DNA of 48,723 bases from assembly GCA_034422835.1 (NCBI GenBank), contig DAOUJJ010000023.1, positions 1 to 48,723 on the forward strand, given 5' to 3'. The position numbers and the translations under genes were made by a program. The stretch is from VXMO01 sp034422835. GTDB lineage: Bacteria > Chloroflexota > Dehalococcoidia > UBA6926. The stretch's first letter is position 1, and each line of letters starts with the position of its first letter. Below, piece after piece: positions 33,140 to 41,468 of this stretch. Under the pieces are notes generated by a model. That model was not told the origin of the DNA, ran no database searches, and saw only the letters and a list, made by a program, of their open reading frames with translations.

Positions 33140-34022
33140 ACTCAGGGCGAAATTGACAATAGTCGCACGCTGAGCTGATGCGTATCTGTGTTTTCTCCTT
33201 CTCGCAGTGGCTGCACCCCCACTTGCCAAAAAACCACAAAGCCGGGTCGAGTGCCGCACAACTGCTAGGTAACCCCGAGGGCCCGTCAATGTCTGTCTGC
33301 TCAACAGCCTTGCGCCAAGTGTGCTGAATCGCTGGTCTGGCCTGTTCGAGAGATACGTCTCCGGTATCCAAAACCCCAAGGTTCGTGGTAACACGACGAA
33401 CCTGAACGTCTACGGCTACAGGAACAATGTCCAGGTCGTCTATCGTTGCCCTGCCCGGAGCAACGAGCATACGCATCCACATCGGCCATATCTTTGGGCC
33501 TTTAAGTAACGGAAAGCGAGGCTGTTCCTCATTGGACTTGGTACCCAGATAAAGGAGCAACTCAATAGCGTTCCCCTGTCCGGAATCCACTACACGTCTC
33601 ACGGGATTGTCATCTTCGGTGAGGCTGCGGGCGATGGCGTTCCAAGCAGATGAGTCAGCGTCATGCCGTTGACTCACTCCGGCTCGGGACAACTTGTCGC
33701 GGAGCGTTAGTACAGGCATTGTCGCGACTTTAGCAGGTTCAAAAAGCTCTCTGTCGGATTGAAATAGGTCGTGGCCATTATTCCAGAGGCGCGTGGCATC
33801 GCGGGCACGATCCATCGCTGCAATGAAAGTCAGAAACAGGCGTACGCTGCGATCTGACTCGCCGGAGGCGCGCAAGTGCTCTGCATATTTGACCTCCGGC
33901 ATTTCAGACCATGTACCGTGCGGCGCGTCAACTCTGGCGGACAGGTCTAACCGATCATTGTAGAAGTCGCTAGCGATTGCCTTGGCTACGGTGGCAGCGA
34001 GGGGAATGTCTGGTTTAGGCAT
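33138..34022 (-). CDS. HhH-glycosylase-like protein with C-terminal cysteine cluster
   Basis: A 294-residue protein. The block PKIWPMWMRMLVAPG, then IVPVAVDVQVRRVTTNLGV resembles the helix-hairpin-helix/GPD core of base-excision DNA glycosylases (the VDTHVRRV-type motif with its catalytic aspartate). The C-terminus carries CSHC and CDYC pairs about a dozen residues apart, plus an earlier C in SSCAALD. This is reminiscent of the iron-sulfur cluster of EndoIII/MutY relatives, although the spacing differs. If right, it would bind and perhaps cleave unusual bases in DNA. The gene follows the DUF6884-like gene with a 2-base gap, so they are cotranscribed. The host range of such pairs is not known to me. 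Confidence 0.55.
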   Translation of the reverse strand: MPKPDIPLAATVAKAIASDFYNDRLDLSARVDAPHGTWSEMPEVKYAEHLRASGESDRSVRLFLTFIAAMDRARDATRLWNNGHDLFQSDRELFEPAKVATMPVLTLRDKLSRAGVSQRHDADSSAWNAIARSLTEDDNPVRRVVDSGQGNAIELLLYLGTKSNEEQPRFPLLKGPKIWPMWMRMLVAPGRATIDDLDIVPVAVDVQVRRVTTNLGVLDTGDVSLEQARPAIQHTWRKAVEQTDIDGPSGLPSSCAALDPALWFFGKWGCSHCEKEKTQIRISSACDYCQFRPE

Positions 34023-34024
34023 CT

Positions 34025-34507
34025 TTATCCCATTGAGGTTTCTATAGAAGACAACGTTGAACGTTGTTGATACCAGTTGACCTGCCGTCCTGGCCCGACT
34101 ACATGCGCCAGAGGGCGGCGCACTATCACGCCGATCTCACGAAGCCCATTCTCCAATCCATATTCCACGTAAGACTTGCCTGCATGAACTTCAATGGCCT
34201 TCCCTCCCAACTCCGGAATCTTCTCCACAAGGTCATTCAAGACTCGTGCTGACCACGTACGACGCTCAGTGGCAGAAAAATCGTTCAAAGAACAATCATA
34301 TGGCTCAATCCAAGTGTCTGGTGCCAAAAGCCCGTGCTTGGCGCTGAGAATGTACCAGGGACAGCCGCGCGATTCCGCGTATTCCCGCCGATACTTCCAA
34401 AGGGTTGAAGCATAGACATCTTGCGCCGGGCCTCCATAATCGTGCTTTCCCTTGACGCACCCAAGGAGGATTAGGTCAATCATCCCACCTTCGTGGTTCA
34501 TCATCAT
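34025..34507 (-). CDS. DUF6884/YaaA-like protein
   Basis: A 160-residue protein (shorter if started at one of the ATGs at 34504, 34501 or 34483; AGAGGA precedes the first of these). LILLGCVKGKHDYGGPAQDVY, then WYILSAKHGLLAPDTWIEPYD, matches the DUF6884 family, which is related to the peroxide-stress protein YaaA that binds DNA and reduces iron-driven damage. It comes first in a two-gene operon with the HhH-glycosylase-like gene. A role in DNA damage or base recognition is likely from the pairing (inference). Confidence 0.7.
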   Translation of the reverse strand: MMMNHEGGMIDLILLGCVKGKHDYGGPAQDVYASTLWKYRREYAESRGCPWYILSAKHGLLAPDTWIEPYDCSLNDFSATERRTWSARVLNDLVEKIPELGGKAIEVHAGKSYVEYGLENGLREIGVIVRRPLAHVVGPGRQVNWYQQRSTLSSIETSMG

Positions 34508-34561
34508 TCCTCTCGTACGCGAATCCCATGGGGATGCAACATACTCATCGTACTGCTTCGC

Positions 34562-35848
34562 TTACCCACCCGCCGTCCGCGCCGCCGCACGCACATCACG
34601 CCAAAAACTCGACCGCAGCGTGAGGGCGATTGCGAACATCACAGCCACGCCCCCGCCGATCCCCACCGCCATCGGCGCGCCAAGCCACTCCGCCAGCGCG
34701 CCCACCTGCAGGCCGCCCAGCGGGATCAGGCTGTAGGTCAGGCTGAACACACCCATCACGCGACCCCGCAGTTCCTCCGGCACCGCGCTCTGCAGCAGCG
34801 TCAGATTCGTGATCTGCGAGAGTGAGTTGAACGTGCCGGACAGGAACAGCGCCGCCAACGACAACCACAGCAGCTCGCTGAACGCGAACAGCATCACCAT
34901 CGCCCCAAAGAGTCCGGCCCCGCCCAACAGCAGGACCAGCGGCCATCGACCCTTCACCCAGAACGCCGCCATCCCCGTGCCCAAGAGCCCGCCCGCCGCC
35001 GACGCCCCCAACAACAACCCCATGCCGTCCGCGCCGATATCGAGGATGTCCCGCGCGAACACCGGCATCACCTGGATATATGCCACGCCAAAGAAACTGT
35101 CCACGAAGGTTAGCAGGATAAGGCTCGCGAAGAGGTTGCGCCGCGCGATGAATGTAATCCCCTCGAACAGTTCCTTGAACACGTTGCCGGGCGTCCGATC
35201 CACGCGCGGAATCCGCACGAAGAAGAGCAACAAAGTCCCCAGCCCATAGCCCAGCGTCACCGACCCGAACGTCATCGCGGAGCCGATGCGCTCGATCAGC
35301 ACTCCGCCCAAACCCGGGCCAAACACCCGCGTCCCCTGCCACACGGACGAGCTGAGCGCCAGGGCGTTCATCAGCAGCCGCCGATCCGGAATCAGCGCCG
35401 GGACCACCGCCGTCCGTGTCGGCTGGTCGATTCCCTGGATGATGCCGATGGCTGCGGACGCCGCGAGCAGATGCCACGGTGCGAGTATCTCCCCGAACGT
35501 CAGCATCATCAGGACGGTCACCGTGATAGTCATGCAGACCTGCGTGGCGATAAGAAGCCCCAGCCTGCTCACGCGGTCCGCCGCCACGCCGCCAATGAGG
35601 TTAACGCTGATGGTGCCCATCCCCATGACGAACCCCAGGTAGCCAAGGAATATCTCGGAGTTGGTTAGCTCGTACCCCTCCCACGCGATGACGATGCGCA
35701 AGATCTGCCAGCCCATCACGAATGAGACGGCGCTGAACCAGTAATTGCGGAAGTTCGGAACGGCTAGCGAGCCAAGCGGAGACGTGACGGCGCTGTGCGT
35801 CTGTTCGTGTTGCTCTTGTTCAGTATCTGTTTCGCGTGGCGTGGACAT
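34562..35848 (-). CDS. MFS transporter (MFS_3/EntS-like)
   Basis: A 428-residue 12-TM protein of the MFS_3 kind. The N-terminus SLAVPNFRNYWFSAVSFVMG, then FVMGMGTISVNLIGGVAADR, is the family signature with the loop 2-3 motif (GGVAADRVSRL). Twelve hydrophobic segments are evident. Such proteins are drug or siderophore exporters. The start is ATG 35848. It lies divergently from the NfeD-type gene. Substrate unknown. Confidence 0.85.
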   Translation of the reverse strand: MSTPRETDTEQEQHEQTHSAVTSPLGSLAVPNFRNYWFSAVSFVMGWQILRIVIAWEGYELTNSEIFLGYLGFVMGMGTISVNLIGGVAADRVSRLGLLIATQVCMTITVTVLMMLTFGEILAPWHLLAASAAIGIIQGIDQPTRTAVVPALIPDRRLLMNALALSSSVWQGTRVFGPGLGGVLIERIGSAMTFGSVTLGYGLGTLLLFFVRIPRVDRTPGNVFKELFEGITFIARRNLFASLILLTFVDSFFGVAYIQVMPVFARDILDIGADGMGLLLGASAAGGLLGTGMAAFWVKGRWPLVLLLGGAGLFGAMVMLFAFSELLWLSLAALFLSGTFNSLSQITNLTLLQSAVPEELRGRVMGVFSLTYSLIPLGGLQVGALAEWLGAPMAVGIGGGVAVMFAIALTLRSSFWRDVRAAARTAGG

Positions 35849-35887
35849 GTACGCCGCCGGCCTGCATGGGCGAATCCCGTAGGCGCA

Positions 35888-35893
35888 TATAAT
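35888..35893 (+). promoter_or_regulatory. TATAAT -10 box before the NfeD-type gene
   Basis: A perfect TATAAT (35888-35893) lies in the 83-base divergent gap, 38 bases before the GTG start at 35932. No convincing -35 is found at 16-18 bases, so strength is uncertain. Confidence 0.4.
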
Positions 35894-35931
35894 ACAGCGG
35901 ATGCCGTCGCTGACGCCGCCGGAGAAGTCGT

Positions 35932-37266
35932 GTGGAAACCGCTAGACGCCTCATCGCCGCCCTCCTGATCATCATTGGGCTGGCCGGCTTCGCCATATCC
36001 GCCGTTCCATTCCAGGAGGAACGCTCAGGCGGACACGCTGCTCTTATCGAGATTGACGGTGTAATCGAACCCGTGACACTCCGCTACGTCACCCGCGCCC
36101 TTAGCAGGGCGGAGGCGGACAACGCCGAAATTGTCATCATCCGGATCGACACTCCCGGCGGACTGCTCGACTCCACGCGGGACATCGTTGAGGAGATATT
36201 CGCCAGCCGCGTGCCGGTGGTTGTGTACGTGTCTCCCAGCGGCGCGCAGGCCGCCTCGGCCGGCACGTTCATCACGGCGGCGGGGCATGTTGCCGCCATG
36301 TCCTCAGCCACCAACATCGGCGCGGCATCGCCGGTCGGCGGCGGAGGTGAGGACCTGCCTGACACGCTGGAGTCCAAGGCGAGGCAGGACGCCGCCGCTT
36401 TCCTCAGGAGCATCGGCGAGCGGACGGGACGCAACCCGGAGGCGTTGGAGGCGACTGTCCTTGAAGCCCGCTCATACACCGCGTCCGAGGCGCTTGACGA
36501 GGGGATCATCGACCTCTTGGCGGATGACGTCGATGACCTGCTCGACAGCCTGGATGGACGGACGGTGACGGTGGGTGGGGGTGAACTCGCCCTGGAAACC
36601 GCGGGACTTGCCGTGCAGGACATCGAAAAGACTGCCCTTGAGACCTTCCTGGAGATAATCTCCAACCCCAACATTGCCTTCCTGCTGCTCACTGTCGGCG
36701 GGCTGGGAATCATCATTGAACTCATCAGCCCCGGCTTCCTCGGGCCCGGCATCGTCGGCCTCATCGCCCTCGGGCTGGCTTTCGCCGCATTCGGCAACTT
36801 GCCCGTCAACTGGGTCGGTTTCGGCCTCATCGTGGCTGCGATGGTCCTCTTCTACATGGAGATGCAGGCGCCGGGGATCAGCGTCTTCGGGATCGGCGGC
36901 GCGCTCAGCTTCCTCGTCGGCGGCTTTCTCTTATTCGGCAGTTTTGAGGCCCCGGCAATTGACTCGCCCAGTTTCCGCGTCAGCTACTGGATGCTGAGCG
37001 TGGTCAGCGCCGGCATGTTCACCGGCCTCGTGTTGACCTTCTGGGCGCTGACTCAATACAGGCGGCCCGATTACACCTCGCCTGCAAAGGCTCCCCTGGG
37101 GAAGTCAGGCAGGGTCATCAATCCAATTGATCCGCAGGGCACTGTTCGCCTTGCCGGAGAGATCTGGACTGCCGAGTCCGCCACCGGCGAGCCGATTGAA
37201 GCGGGCGCAAGAATCGTCGTTATTGCTTTCGAAGGTCTGATTGTGACAGTGAGGAGAGAGGAGTGA
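35932..37266 (+). CDS. NfeD-type membrane-bound ClpP-class serine protease
   Basis: A 444-residue protein starting at GTG 35932. An N-terminal signal or anchor (LIAALLIIIGLAGFAISAV) is followed by a ClpP/SppA-like protease domain: IEIDGVIEPVTLRYVTRAL, VVVYVSPSGAQAASAGTFI with nucleophile S109, and K149 in LESKARQD as the general base. Four to five TM segments follow (about 235-365) and then a soluble NfeD/OB-fold domain. These proteins degrade or regulate stomatin-like partners. The next gene, 35 bases on, is a slipin, the classic pairing, so the two form a membrane quality-control operon. The Ser-Lys dyad is intact. Confidence 0.9.
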   Translation: METARRLIAALLIIIGLAGFAISAVPFQEERSGGHAALIEIDGVIEPVTLRYVTRALSRAEADNAEIVIIRIDTPGGLLDSTRDIVEEIFASRVPVVVYVSPSGAQAASAGTFITAAGHVAAMSSATNIGAASPVGGGGEDLPDTLESKARQDAAAFLRSIGERTGRNPEALEATVLEARSYTASEALDEGIIDLLADDVDDLLDSLDGRTVTVGGGELALETAGLAVQDIEKTALETFLEIISNPNIAFLLLTVGGLGIIIELISPGFLGPGIVGLIALGLAFAAFGNLPVNWVGFGLIVAAMVLFYMEMQAPGISVFGIGGALSFLVGGFLLFGSFEAPAIDSPSFRVSYWMLSVVSAGMFTGLVLTFWALTQYRRPDYTSPAKAPLGKSGRVINPIDPQGTVRLAGEIWTAESATGEPIEAGARIVVIAFEGLIVTVRREE

Positions 37267-37300
37267 GCCGTTCGGTGAACGGTTGAAAGGAGAAGGGAAG

Positions 37301-38158
37301 ATGATCCCGTACATATCCATAGTGAAGCAGCATGAGCGCATGGCAGTGTTCACCCTCGGCAAGTACTCCGGCATGAGGAGCCCCGGGCTGAACCTGCTGG
37401 TCTGGCCGTTCCAATCGACGCGCAAGATAGACCTGCGTGAGGATGTGATCGACATCCCCCGCCAGACAAACATTACGTTCGACAACGCGCCGATAGACAT
37501 CGATTTCCTGGTCTACATGCGCGTGCAGGAGAACGACGCCGAGAGGTCCGTGATTGAGGTGGTCGACTATCGCAGCGCCGTCATCGGCATCGCCACCACC
37601 AACCTCAGGGCGGTCATCGGTGAGATGAACCTTGACGATGTCCTCTCACAGCGTGAACGCATCAACGAATCCCTGCGGGCCAAGCTGGACGAAATCACGG
37701 AACGCTGGGGCATCAAGGTCACCCAGGTTGAGATTCGTGAGGTGGAGCCCAACCGTGAGATCCAGGAGGCCATGAACCGACAGATGTCCGCGGAGAGAAT
37801 TCGTCGCGCGGCAGTGACCGAAGCCGAAGGTACGCGCCAAGCTGCCATCACGGTCGCCGAAGGTGAGAAACAGGCCGCCATCCTGCGGGCTGAGGGCGAG
37901 AGACAGGCCGAGATCCTGTCCGCGGAAGGCGATCAACAGGCGGCGATTCTCCGCGCGGATGGCTTTGCGACCGCGCTCGACCGCATCTCAGGCGTCGCTC
38001 GAGGCATCGACCCCAACACCCTCAGCCTGCAATACCTGGACACGCTCAAGGAGGTTGGCGCCGCCGAGTCGACCAAGTTCATCTTCCCAATGGAGTTCAC
38101 AAGCCTGCTGCGCCCATTCACAAACATGGTGACCAACGACGACAACAACAACGAATAG
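37301..38158 (+). CDS. Slipin/SPFH (band 7) membrane protein
   Basis: A 285-residue protein with the SPFH domain (VKQHERMAVFTLGKYSGMRS, then GLNLLVWPFQSTRKIDLRED) and a heptad-rich coiled coil of alternating glutamate-glycine/alanine units (TEAEGTRQAAITVAEGEKQA, repeated). It lacks a conspicuous N-terminal TM segment, though the first 20 residues are hydrophobic enough to act as a monotopic anchor. It oligomerises to scaffold membrane patches. The start is ATG 37301, with AGAAGGGA upstream; an in-frame ATG at 37283 is weaker. It pairs with the upstream NfeD-type protease. Confidence 0.9.
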   Translation: MIPYISIVKQHERMAVFTLGKYSGMRSPGLNLLVWPFQSTRKIDLREDVIDIPRQTNITFDNAPIDIDFLVYMRVQENDAERSVIEVVDYRSAVIGIATTNLRAVIGEMNLDDVLSQRERINESLRAKLDEITERWGIKVTQVEIREVEPNREIQEAMNRQMSAERIRRAAVTEAEGTRQAAITVAEGEKQAAILRAEGERQAEILSAEGDQQAAILRADGFATALDRISGVARGIDPNTLSLQYLDTLKEVGAAESTKFIFPMEFTSLLRPFTNMVTNDDNNNE

Positions 38159-38170
38159 CACGCCCTCCGC

Positions 38171-38193
38171 TCACCCTGAGCCTGTCGAAGGGT
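38171..38193. repeat. CACCCTGAGCCTGTCGAAGGGT repeat, copy 1
   Basis: A short repeat with ACCCT/AGGGT ends. Copies are at 41391-41415 and, inverted, at 45299-45329. Confidence 0.65.
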
Positions 38194-38251
38194 AAGCCAG
38201 CCCCCCTCAAATGACATTCTGACCCCGTCTATGTCATCCTGAGTGTTCAAC

Positions 38252-38278
38252 TGTCATTCTGAGCGCAGCGAAGAATCA
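38252..38278. repeat. GTCATTCTGAGCGCAGCGAAGAATC repeat, variant copy
   Basis: A variant of the GTCATTCCGAG-type repeat seen at 32962, 33113 and 38649. It lies 20 bases before the TTG start of the next gene. Confidence 0.55.
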
Positions 38279-38298
38279 CACAACAGCGGGGGGAAGAA

Positions 38299-38628
38299 TT
38301 GGCGGCATTCGATGATTTCACCGGGACCGTGCGCGGGACGCCCGTCGTCACCCGCGTCATGGAGAGCATGATGATCGAGGCCGCCCAGGCCTTGCGTGAC
38401 ATCTGCCGCGCCTTCAAGGAGACGGGCGAGCCGATGGGCGGGCACCACCTCCCTGCCGGCGGCTACATGGGTGAGATGATCGTCCGCGCCCTCATCGAGG
38501 CCGACCTCATCGAAGAGGTCGAGGGTCAGGAGCGGGGCTTCATGCGCCGGTACAAGCCGACCAAAAACGGCGAAAAAACCTACGCCAAACTGGACAAGGA
38601 AGACGCCTTCTCCCGCCGCGCCACCTAA
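38299..38628 (+). CDS. Small winged-helix-like protein
   Basis: A 109-residue basic protein with a helical N-terminus (VTRVMESMMIEAAQALRDIC) and a winged-helix-like C-terminal part (EMIVRALIEADLIEEVEGQE, then RRYKPTKNGEKTYAKL). The start is TTG 38299, preceded by a GGGGGGAAG element at good spacing; no ATG in frame fits better. It might be a small transcriptional regulator. It is a lone gene between repeats and tRNA-Pro. Confidence 0.6.
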   Translation: MAAFDDFTGTVRGTPVVTRVMESMMIEAAQALRDICRAFKETGEPMGGHHLPAGGYMGEMIVRALIEADLIEEVEGQERGFMRRYKPTKNGEKTYAKLDKEDAFSRRAT

Positions 38629-38648
38629 AACATCCCCTCCCCCCACAA

Positions 38649-38676
38649 TGTCATTCCGAGCGCAGCCGAGGAATCC
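38649..38676. repeat. GTCATTCCGAGCGCAGCCGAGGAATCC repeat, copy 4
   Basis: A copy of the repeat at 32962-32989, located between the small winged-helix gene and tRNA-Pro. Confidence 0.65.
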
Positions 38677-38761
38677 AAAAACGCCATGATTCACCCAAGC
38701 AGGAACGTGGCGGACCGACGACATGAAAGGCCAAAGTTAGATCGCGAACCGAGAAAACAAA

Positions 38762-38835
38762 TCGGGGCGCCCGGATTTGAACCGGGGACCTCCGCGTCCC
38801 GAACGCGGCGCGCTGCCAAACTGCGCTACGCCCCG
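38762..38835 (-). tRNA. tRNA-Pro, anticodon CGG
   Basis: A 74-base cloverleaf on the minus strand: acceptor CGGGGCG with CGCCCCG, anticodon stem CCGCG/CGCGG with loop TTCGGGA (anticodon CGG), and T arm CCCGG-TTCAAAT-CCGGG. No CCA is encoded. The C1 start and the TTCGGGA loop are those of standard tRNA-Pro. Confidence 0.95.
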
Positions 38836-38850
38836 ACCGACAAATTAATG

Positions 38851-38866
38851 GCGGGCCAAAGCCCGC
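38851..38866 (-). terminator. Hairpin between tRNA-Pro and the upstream minus-strand genes
   Basis: A perfect 6-bp GCGGGC/GCCCGC stem with TTTG loop lies 15 bases upstream of tRNA-Pro (minus-strand sense), followed by ATTAATTT. It could end transcription coming from the SNase-like gene or lie in the tRNA leader. Confidence 0.35.
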
Positions 38867-38875
38867 TCGCTTAAG

Positions 38876-38881
38876 AGTATA
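38876..38881 (-). promoter_or_regulatory. TATACT -10 box upstream of tRNA-Pro
   Basis: On the minus strand a TATACT hexamer (in CTTATACTCTTAA) lies about 40 bases upstream of tRNA-Pro. The same TATACTCT sequence occurs 51 bases upstream of the minus-strand Yip1-like gene at 40075-40080. No -35 is clear in either. Confidence 0.35.
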
Positions 38882-39121
38882 AGGGAAACCCGACGTCTCT
38901 AGTGCCGCATTACGCCGCCGTGGCCGGCGGTTTGGTAGATATCGCGAACTGCGAGCCCGATATCGTCCGGTCAACCCTCTGTCGTGCGGAAGTAGGAGTC
39001 AACGTCACGGGAGTCCAGGGCATTGGCTGCCTCTGCCCCGAACAGGACCGTAGAGACGAATCGTCGTGTGCGTTTCCATGCGGCGCCCATCTGCCGTGAC
39101 AGGGCAGCGGGTACACCGCTC

Positions 39122-39436
39122 TCAGTCGACGTAGCCGCGGGCGCGGAGCGCATCGTTGACGTTGACATCGCCCACCCACACCTCTGCTTTCAGCCTGCCG
39201 AGACTGTCCGATTCCGTGGCCTCATAAAACACTATTGTATCCGCCACAAGCTCGGACAGGTATGCGTGCGCCTGCGCTTGCCGGTCAGGGTCGCTTGGAA
39301 GCGTCACGCCCGCCAGCACCAGCCGCTCCGCGTCCTCCATGTAGATCACGCCGCCTTCGATCACGTCCGCGACGCGGCCCCACCTGCGCGGCGTAGGAAA
39401 GTCATCGGGGCTCGCGCCCTCACTGTTCACGCTCAT
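39122..39436 (-). CDS. Degenerate SNase-like (thermonuclease-fold) protein
   Basis: A 104-residue protein whose second half follows the staphylococcal nuclease fold: VADVIEGGVIYMEDAERLVLAG, then YLSELVADTIVFYEAT, LGRLKAEVWVG and VNVNDALRARGYVD. The two arginines equivalent to R35 and R87 are present, but the acidic catalytic/metal residues (D40, E43 equivalents) are replaced (VTLPS). It is probably a non-catalytic nucleic-acid or protein-binding member. No signal peptide is seen. The start is ATG 39436 with no clear RBS. It lies downstream of the Yip1-like gene on the same strand, with an 18-base gap, so cotranscription is likely. Confidence 0.6.
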   Translation of the reverse strand: MSVNSEGASPDDFPTPRRWGRVADVIEGGVIYMEDAERLVLAGVTLPSDPDRQAQAHAYLSELVADTIVFYEATESDSLGRLKAEVWVGDVNVNDALRARGYVD

Positions 39437-39454
39437 GCCGGAAGTGACACGGGT

Positions 39455-40024
39455 CTAGGTCGCAGGCGCGAAGACGATGATAAGGGTCAGAAGGGTTATC
39501 GCCCGGCCAATGATTGTCCCGACAATCACCGCCACTGCCGCGAGAGGCATGCTGCAGGAAAGTGACTCGCGCGTTGCGATCATCATGGCCGTCGCAATCC
39601 AGATCGTAGCGGCAATCGCCGCGACGTCGCCGATTACCGGCACCAGGACGAGAATCATGAGCAGGGCGGGCGATGCCGTGAAGCCCACGCTCCGCAGGAA
39701 CTGCAGGAACGTTCCGCCCAGGAAACCCGCCGCGGACGTGCCCGCAATCACCGACACGATCATGTACGAGAACAGGGCTGACAGCGTCCATCCCAAGCCT
39801 GTGAAGATGAATGAGGAGATGAAAACGTTTGACGCCGTCAAGTCCTCCTCGGAGTAAAGCGTGCCCAGCGACGCCGCAATGCCGTGGACTATCGATACCA
39901 GGACGACGACGAACATGGCCTGCCGGATCGCCCCCGGGTCTTGTGCCAATTCCTTGTAGAGCTGCGGGTCCCCGAGGGCGCCGCGAGCCATGCGGACATG
40001 AAGACTATCAGGCGCCCCTAGCAT
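39455..40024 (-). CDS. Yip1-like integral membrane protein, copy 3 (divergent)
   Basis: A 189-residue multipass protein with the same build as the two island copies: an RMARGALGDPQLYKEL head, the QDPGAIRQAMFVVVLV segment, FLQFLRSVGFTASPALLMIL and LVPVIGDVAAIAATIWIAT. Residue identity is much lower than between copies 1 and 2. This one sits in core DNA between tRNA-Pro and cinA, so it may be the resident paralogue from which, or from relatives of which, the island copies came. A TATACT box at 40075-40080 is a possible promoter. Confidence 0.7.
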   Translation of the reverse strand: MLGAPDSLHVRMARGALGDPQLYKELAQDPGAIRQAMFVVVLVSIVHGIAASLGTLYSEEDLTASNVFISSFIFTGLGWTLSALFSYMIVSVIAGTSAAGFLGGTFLQFLRSVGFTASPALLMILVLVPVIGDVAAIAATIWIATAMMIATRESLSCSMPLAAVAVIVGTIIGRAITLLTLIIVFAPAT

Positions 40025-40074
40025 CGTTTAACCGCCAGCTCCGATCGCGAACTGAGAAATGAACATATCGTTAG

Positions 40075-40080
40075 AGTATA
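40075..40080 (-). promoter_or_regulatory. TATACT -10 box for the third Yip1-like gene
   Basis: A minus-strand TATACT followed by CTAACG lies 51 bases upstream of the ATG at 40024. It matches the box upstream of tRNA-Pro. No -35 element is evident. Confidence 0.3.
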
Positions 40081-40119
40081 GGAAAGGGGCCGAACGAGTG
40101 GCAGGAGGGCATCGCGCCG

Positions 40120-41382
40120 ATGAGCACGAATGATGTTGAAGTGCTGCGTGGAGAGATCATCTCCATCGGCACGGAGATCCTGCTTGGCGCGCTGATAGAC
40201 ACCAACGCGAATTACCTCGCGTCCCAACTCCCCGGCATCGGCGTCGGGAATTACCGCGTGACGACCGTCGGCGACAACCTCGACCGGCTCGCCCGTGTCT
40301 TTGAAGAAGCATGGAGCCGGTCGGACGTCGTCGTTGCCACGGGCGGCCTGGGCCCCACGGAGGATGATGTCACCCGCGAAGCCATCGCCAAGTTCATGGG
40401 CGAAGAACTGTATCCCGACCCCGCGCTCGAAAAAGAGCTGCGCGCGTTCTTTGATCGGCGCGGCATTGCGATGGCAGAACGCAACCTCAAGCAGACCATG
40501 CTCATCCCTTCCGCTGAGGCCATCCCCAACCCGCGCGGCACCGCGCCCGGGTGGTGGGTGCAGCGGGACAACAAGATCATCATCGTGATGCCGGGCGTCC
40601 CGCGTGAGATGTACGGCATGTGGGAGGAGCAGGCACTGCCGCGCCTGCGGCTTCAGCTCATGGGCAACGACGCCGTCATCCACTCCCGCACCATCAAGAC
40701 GTTCGGCCTCAGCGAGGCGAGCGTTGATGAGCGGCTGGGCGAGCTGCTTCACGGCCTGAACCCGACAATCGGCGTCTATGCAAAGTCGGACGGCATACAC
40801 ATCCGCCTCACGGCACGCGCGTCAACTGAACTGGATGCGTCGCAGCTCATCACCCCGGTCGAGGACGAAGTGCGAGACCGCCTCGCCGCCCACCTGTGGG
40901 GGCAGGATAACGACACCCTTGAGGGCGTTATCCGGCGCGTCTACACAGAGCGCGGCCTGTCGGTCGCCACCATGGAGTCCTGCACCGGCGGCAACCTCGC
41001 CAACATCCTCACGGACGCCCCCGGCGCGTCCGCCTATTTCCGCGCCTCCTACGTGACCTACACCAACGAGATGAAGATCGCCATGGGAGTTCCTGCTGAG
41101 ATCATCGAGAAGCACGGCGCGGTCTCCGGTGAATGTGCCATCGCCATGGCGGACGCCGCACGCGAAAGGAGCGGCGCGGACGTAGGCGTCGGCATCACTG
41201 GCGTTGCGGGGCCCGGCGAGCTTGAGGGCAAGCCTGTCGGCCTCGCCTACATCGGCATCTCCGACGAAAGCGGCCACAAGATGCGTGAAGGTCGCTACCC
41301 GGCCCAGCGCCTCGACTTCAAACTCCGCGTCGCCCGCACCGCCATGTTCGAACTCCGCGGCTGGGCCCTCGCCCGCAACTAA
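40120..41382 (+). CDS. cinA: CinA family protein (nicotinamide-nucleotide amidohydrolase)
   Basis: A 420-residue two-domain protein, the usual CinA length. The N-terminal molybdopterin-binding-like COG1058 domain has GEIISIGTEILLGALIDTNA and TGGLGPTEDDVTREAIA. The C-terminal PncC-type deamidase has VATMESCTGGNLANILTDA with nucleophile S287, then GITGVAGPGELEGKPVGLAYI. It converts nicotinamide mononucleotide to nicotinic acid mononucleotide in NAD recycling and may act on ADP-ribose in the N-terminal domain. The start is ATG 40120, with AGGAGGG about 11 bases upstream, longer spacing than normal. It is followed by pfkA after a repeat. Confidence 0.95.
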   Translation: MSTNDVEVLRGEIISIGTEILLGALIDTNANYLASQLPGIGVGNYRVTTVGDNLDRLARVFEEAWSRSDVVVATGGLGPTEDDVTREAIAKFMGEELYPDPALEKELRAFFDRRGIAMAERNLKQTMLIPSAEAIPNPRGTAPGWWVQRDNKIIIVMPGVPREMYGMWEEQALPRLRLQLMGNDAVIHSRTIKTFGLSEASVDERLGELLHGLNPTIGVYAKSDGIHIRLTARASTELDASQLITPVEDEVRDRLAAHLWGQDNDTLEGVIRRVYTERGLSVATMESCTGGNLANILTDAPGASAYFRASYVTYTNEMKIAMGVPAEIIEKHGAVSGECAIAMADAARERSGADVGVGITGVAGPGELEGKPVGLAYIGISDESGHKMREGRYPAQRLDFKLRVARTAMFELRGWALARN

Positions 41383-41390
41383 CCTTCGCC

Positions 41391-41415
41391 GTTCACCCTG
41401 AGCCTGTCGAAGGGT
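41391..41415. repeat. CACCCTGAGCCTGTCGAAGGGT repeat, copy 2
   Basis: The same unit as at 38171-38193, here between cinA and pfkA. The copy at 45299-45329 is in the opposite sense and carries an additional outer GTTC/GAAC pair. Confidence 0.65.
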
Positions 41416-41468
41416 GCCTCGCGCCCATTCCCCTTGACCCCCCGTCTACAATGGGACGAACAACGGCA

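Noticed and set aside
34596..35477. 293-codon frame overlapping the MFS gene on the same strand
   Set aside because: Out-of-frame Gly/Arg/Ala translation of the MFS coding sequence.
38910..39179. Minus-strand frames of 65-89 codons between tRNA-Pro and the SNase-like gene
   Set aside because: No RBS, no domain, overlapping each other; the SNase-like frame ends just beside them.
40018..40800. 260-codon minus-strand frame opposite cinA
   Set aside because: No domain; cinA is unambiguous on the plus strand.
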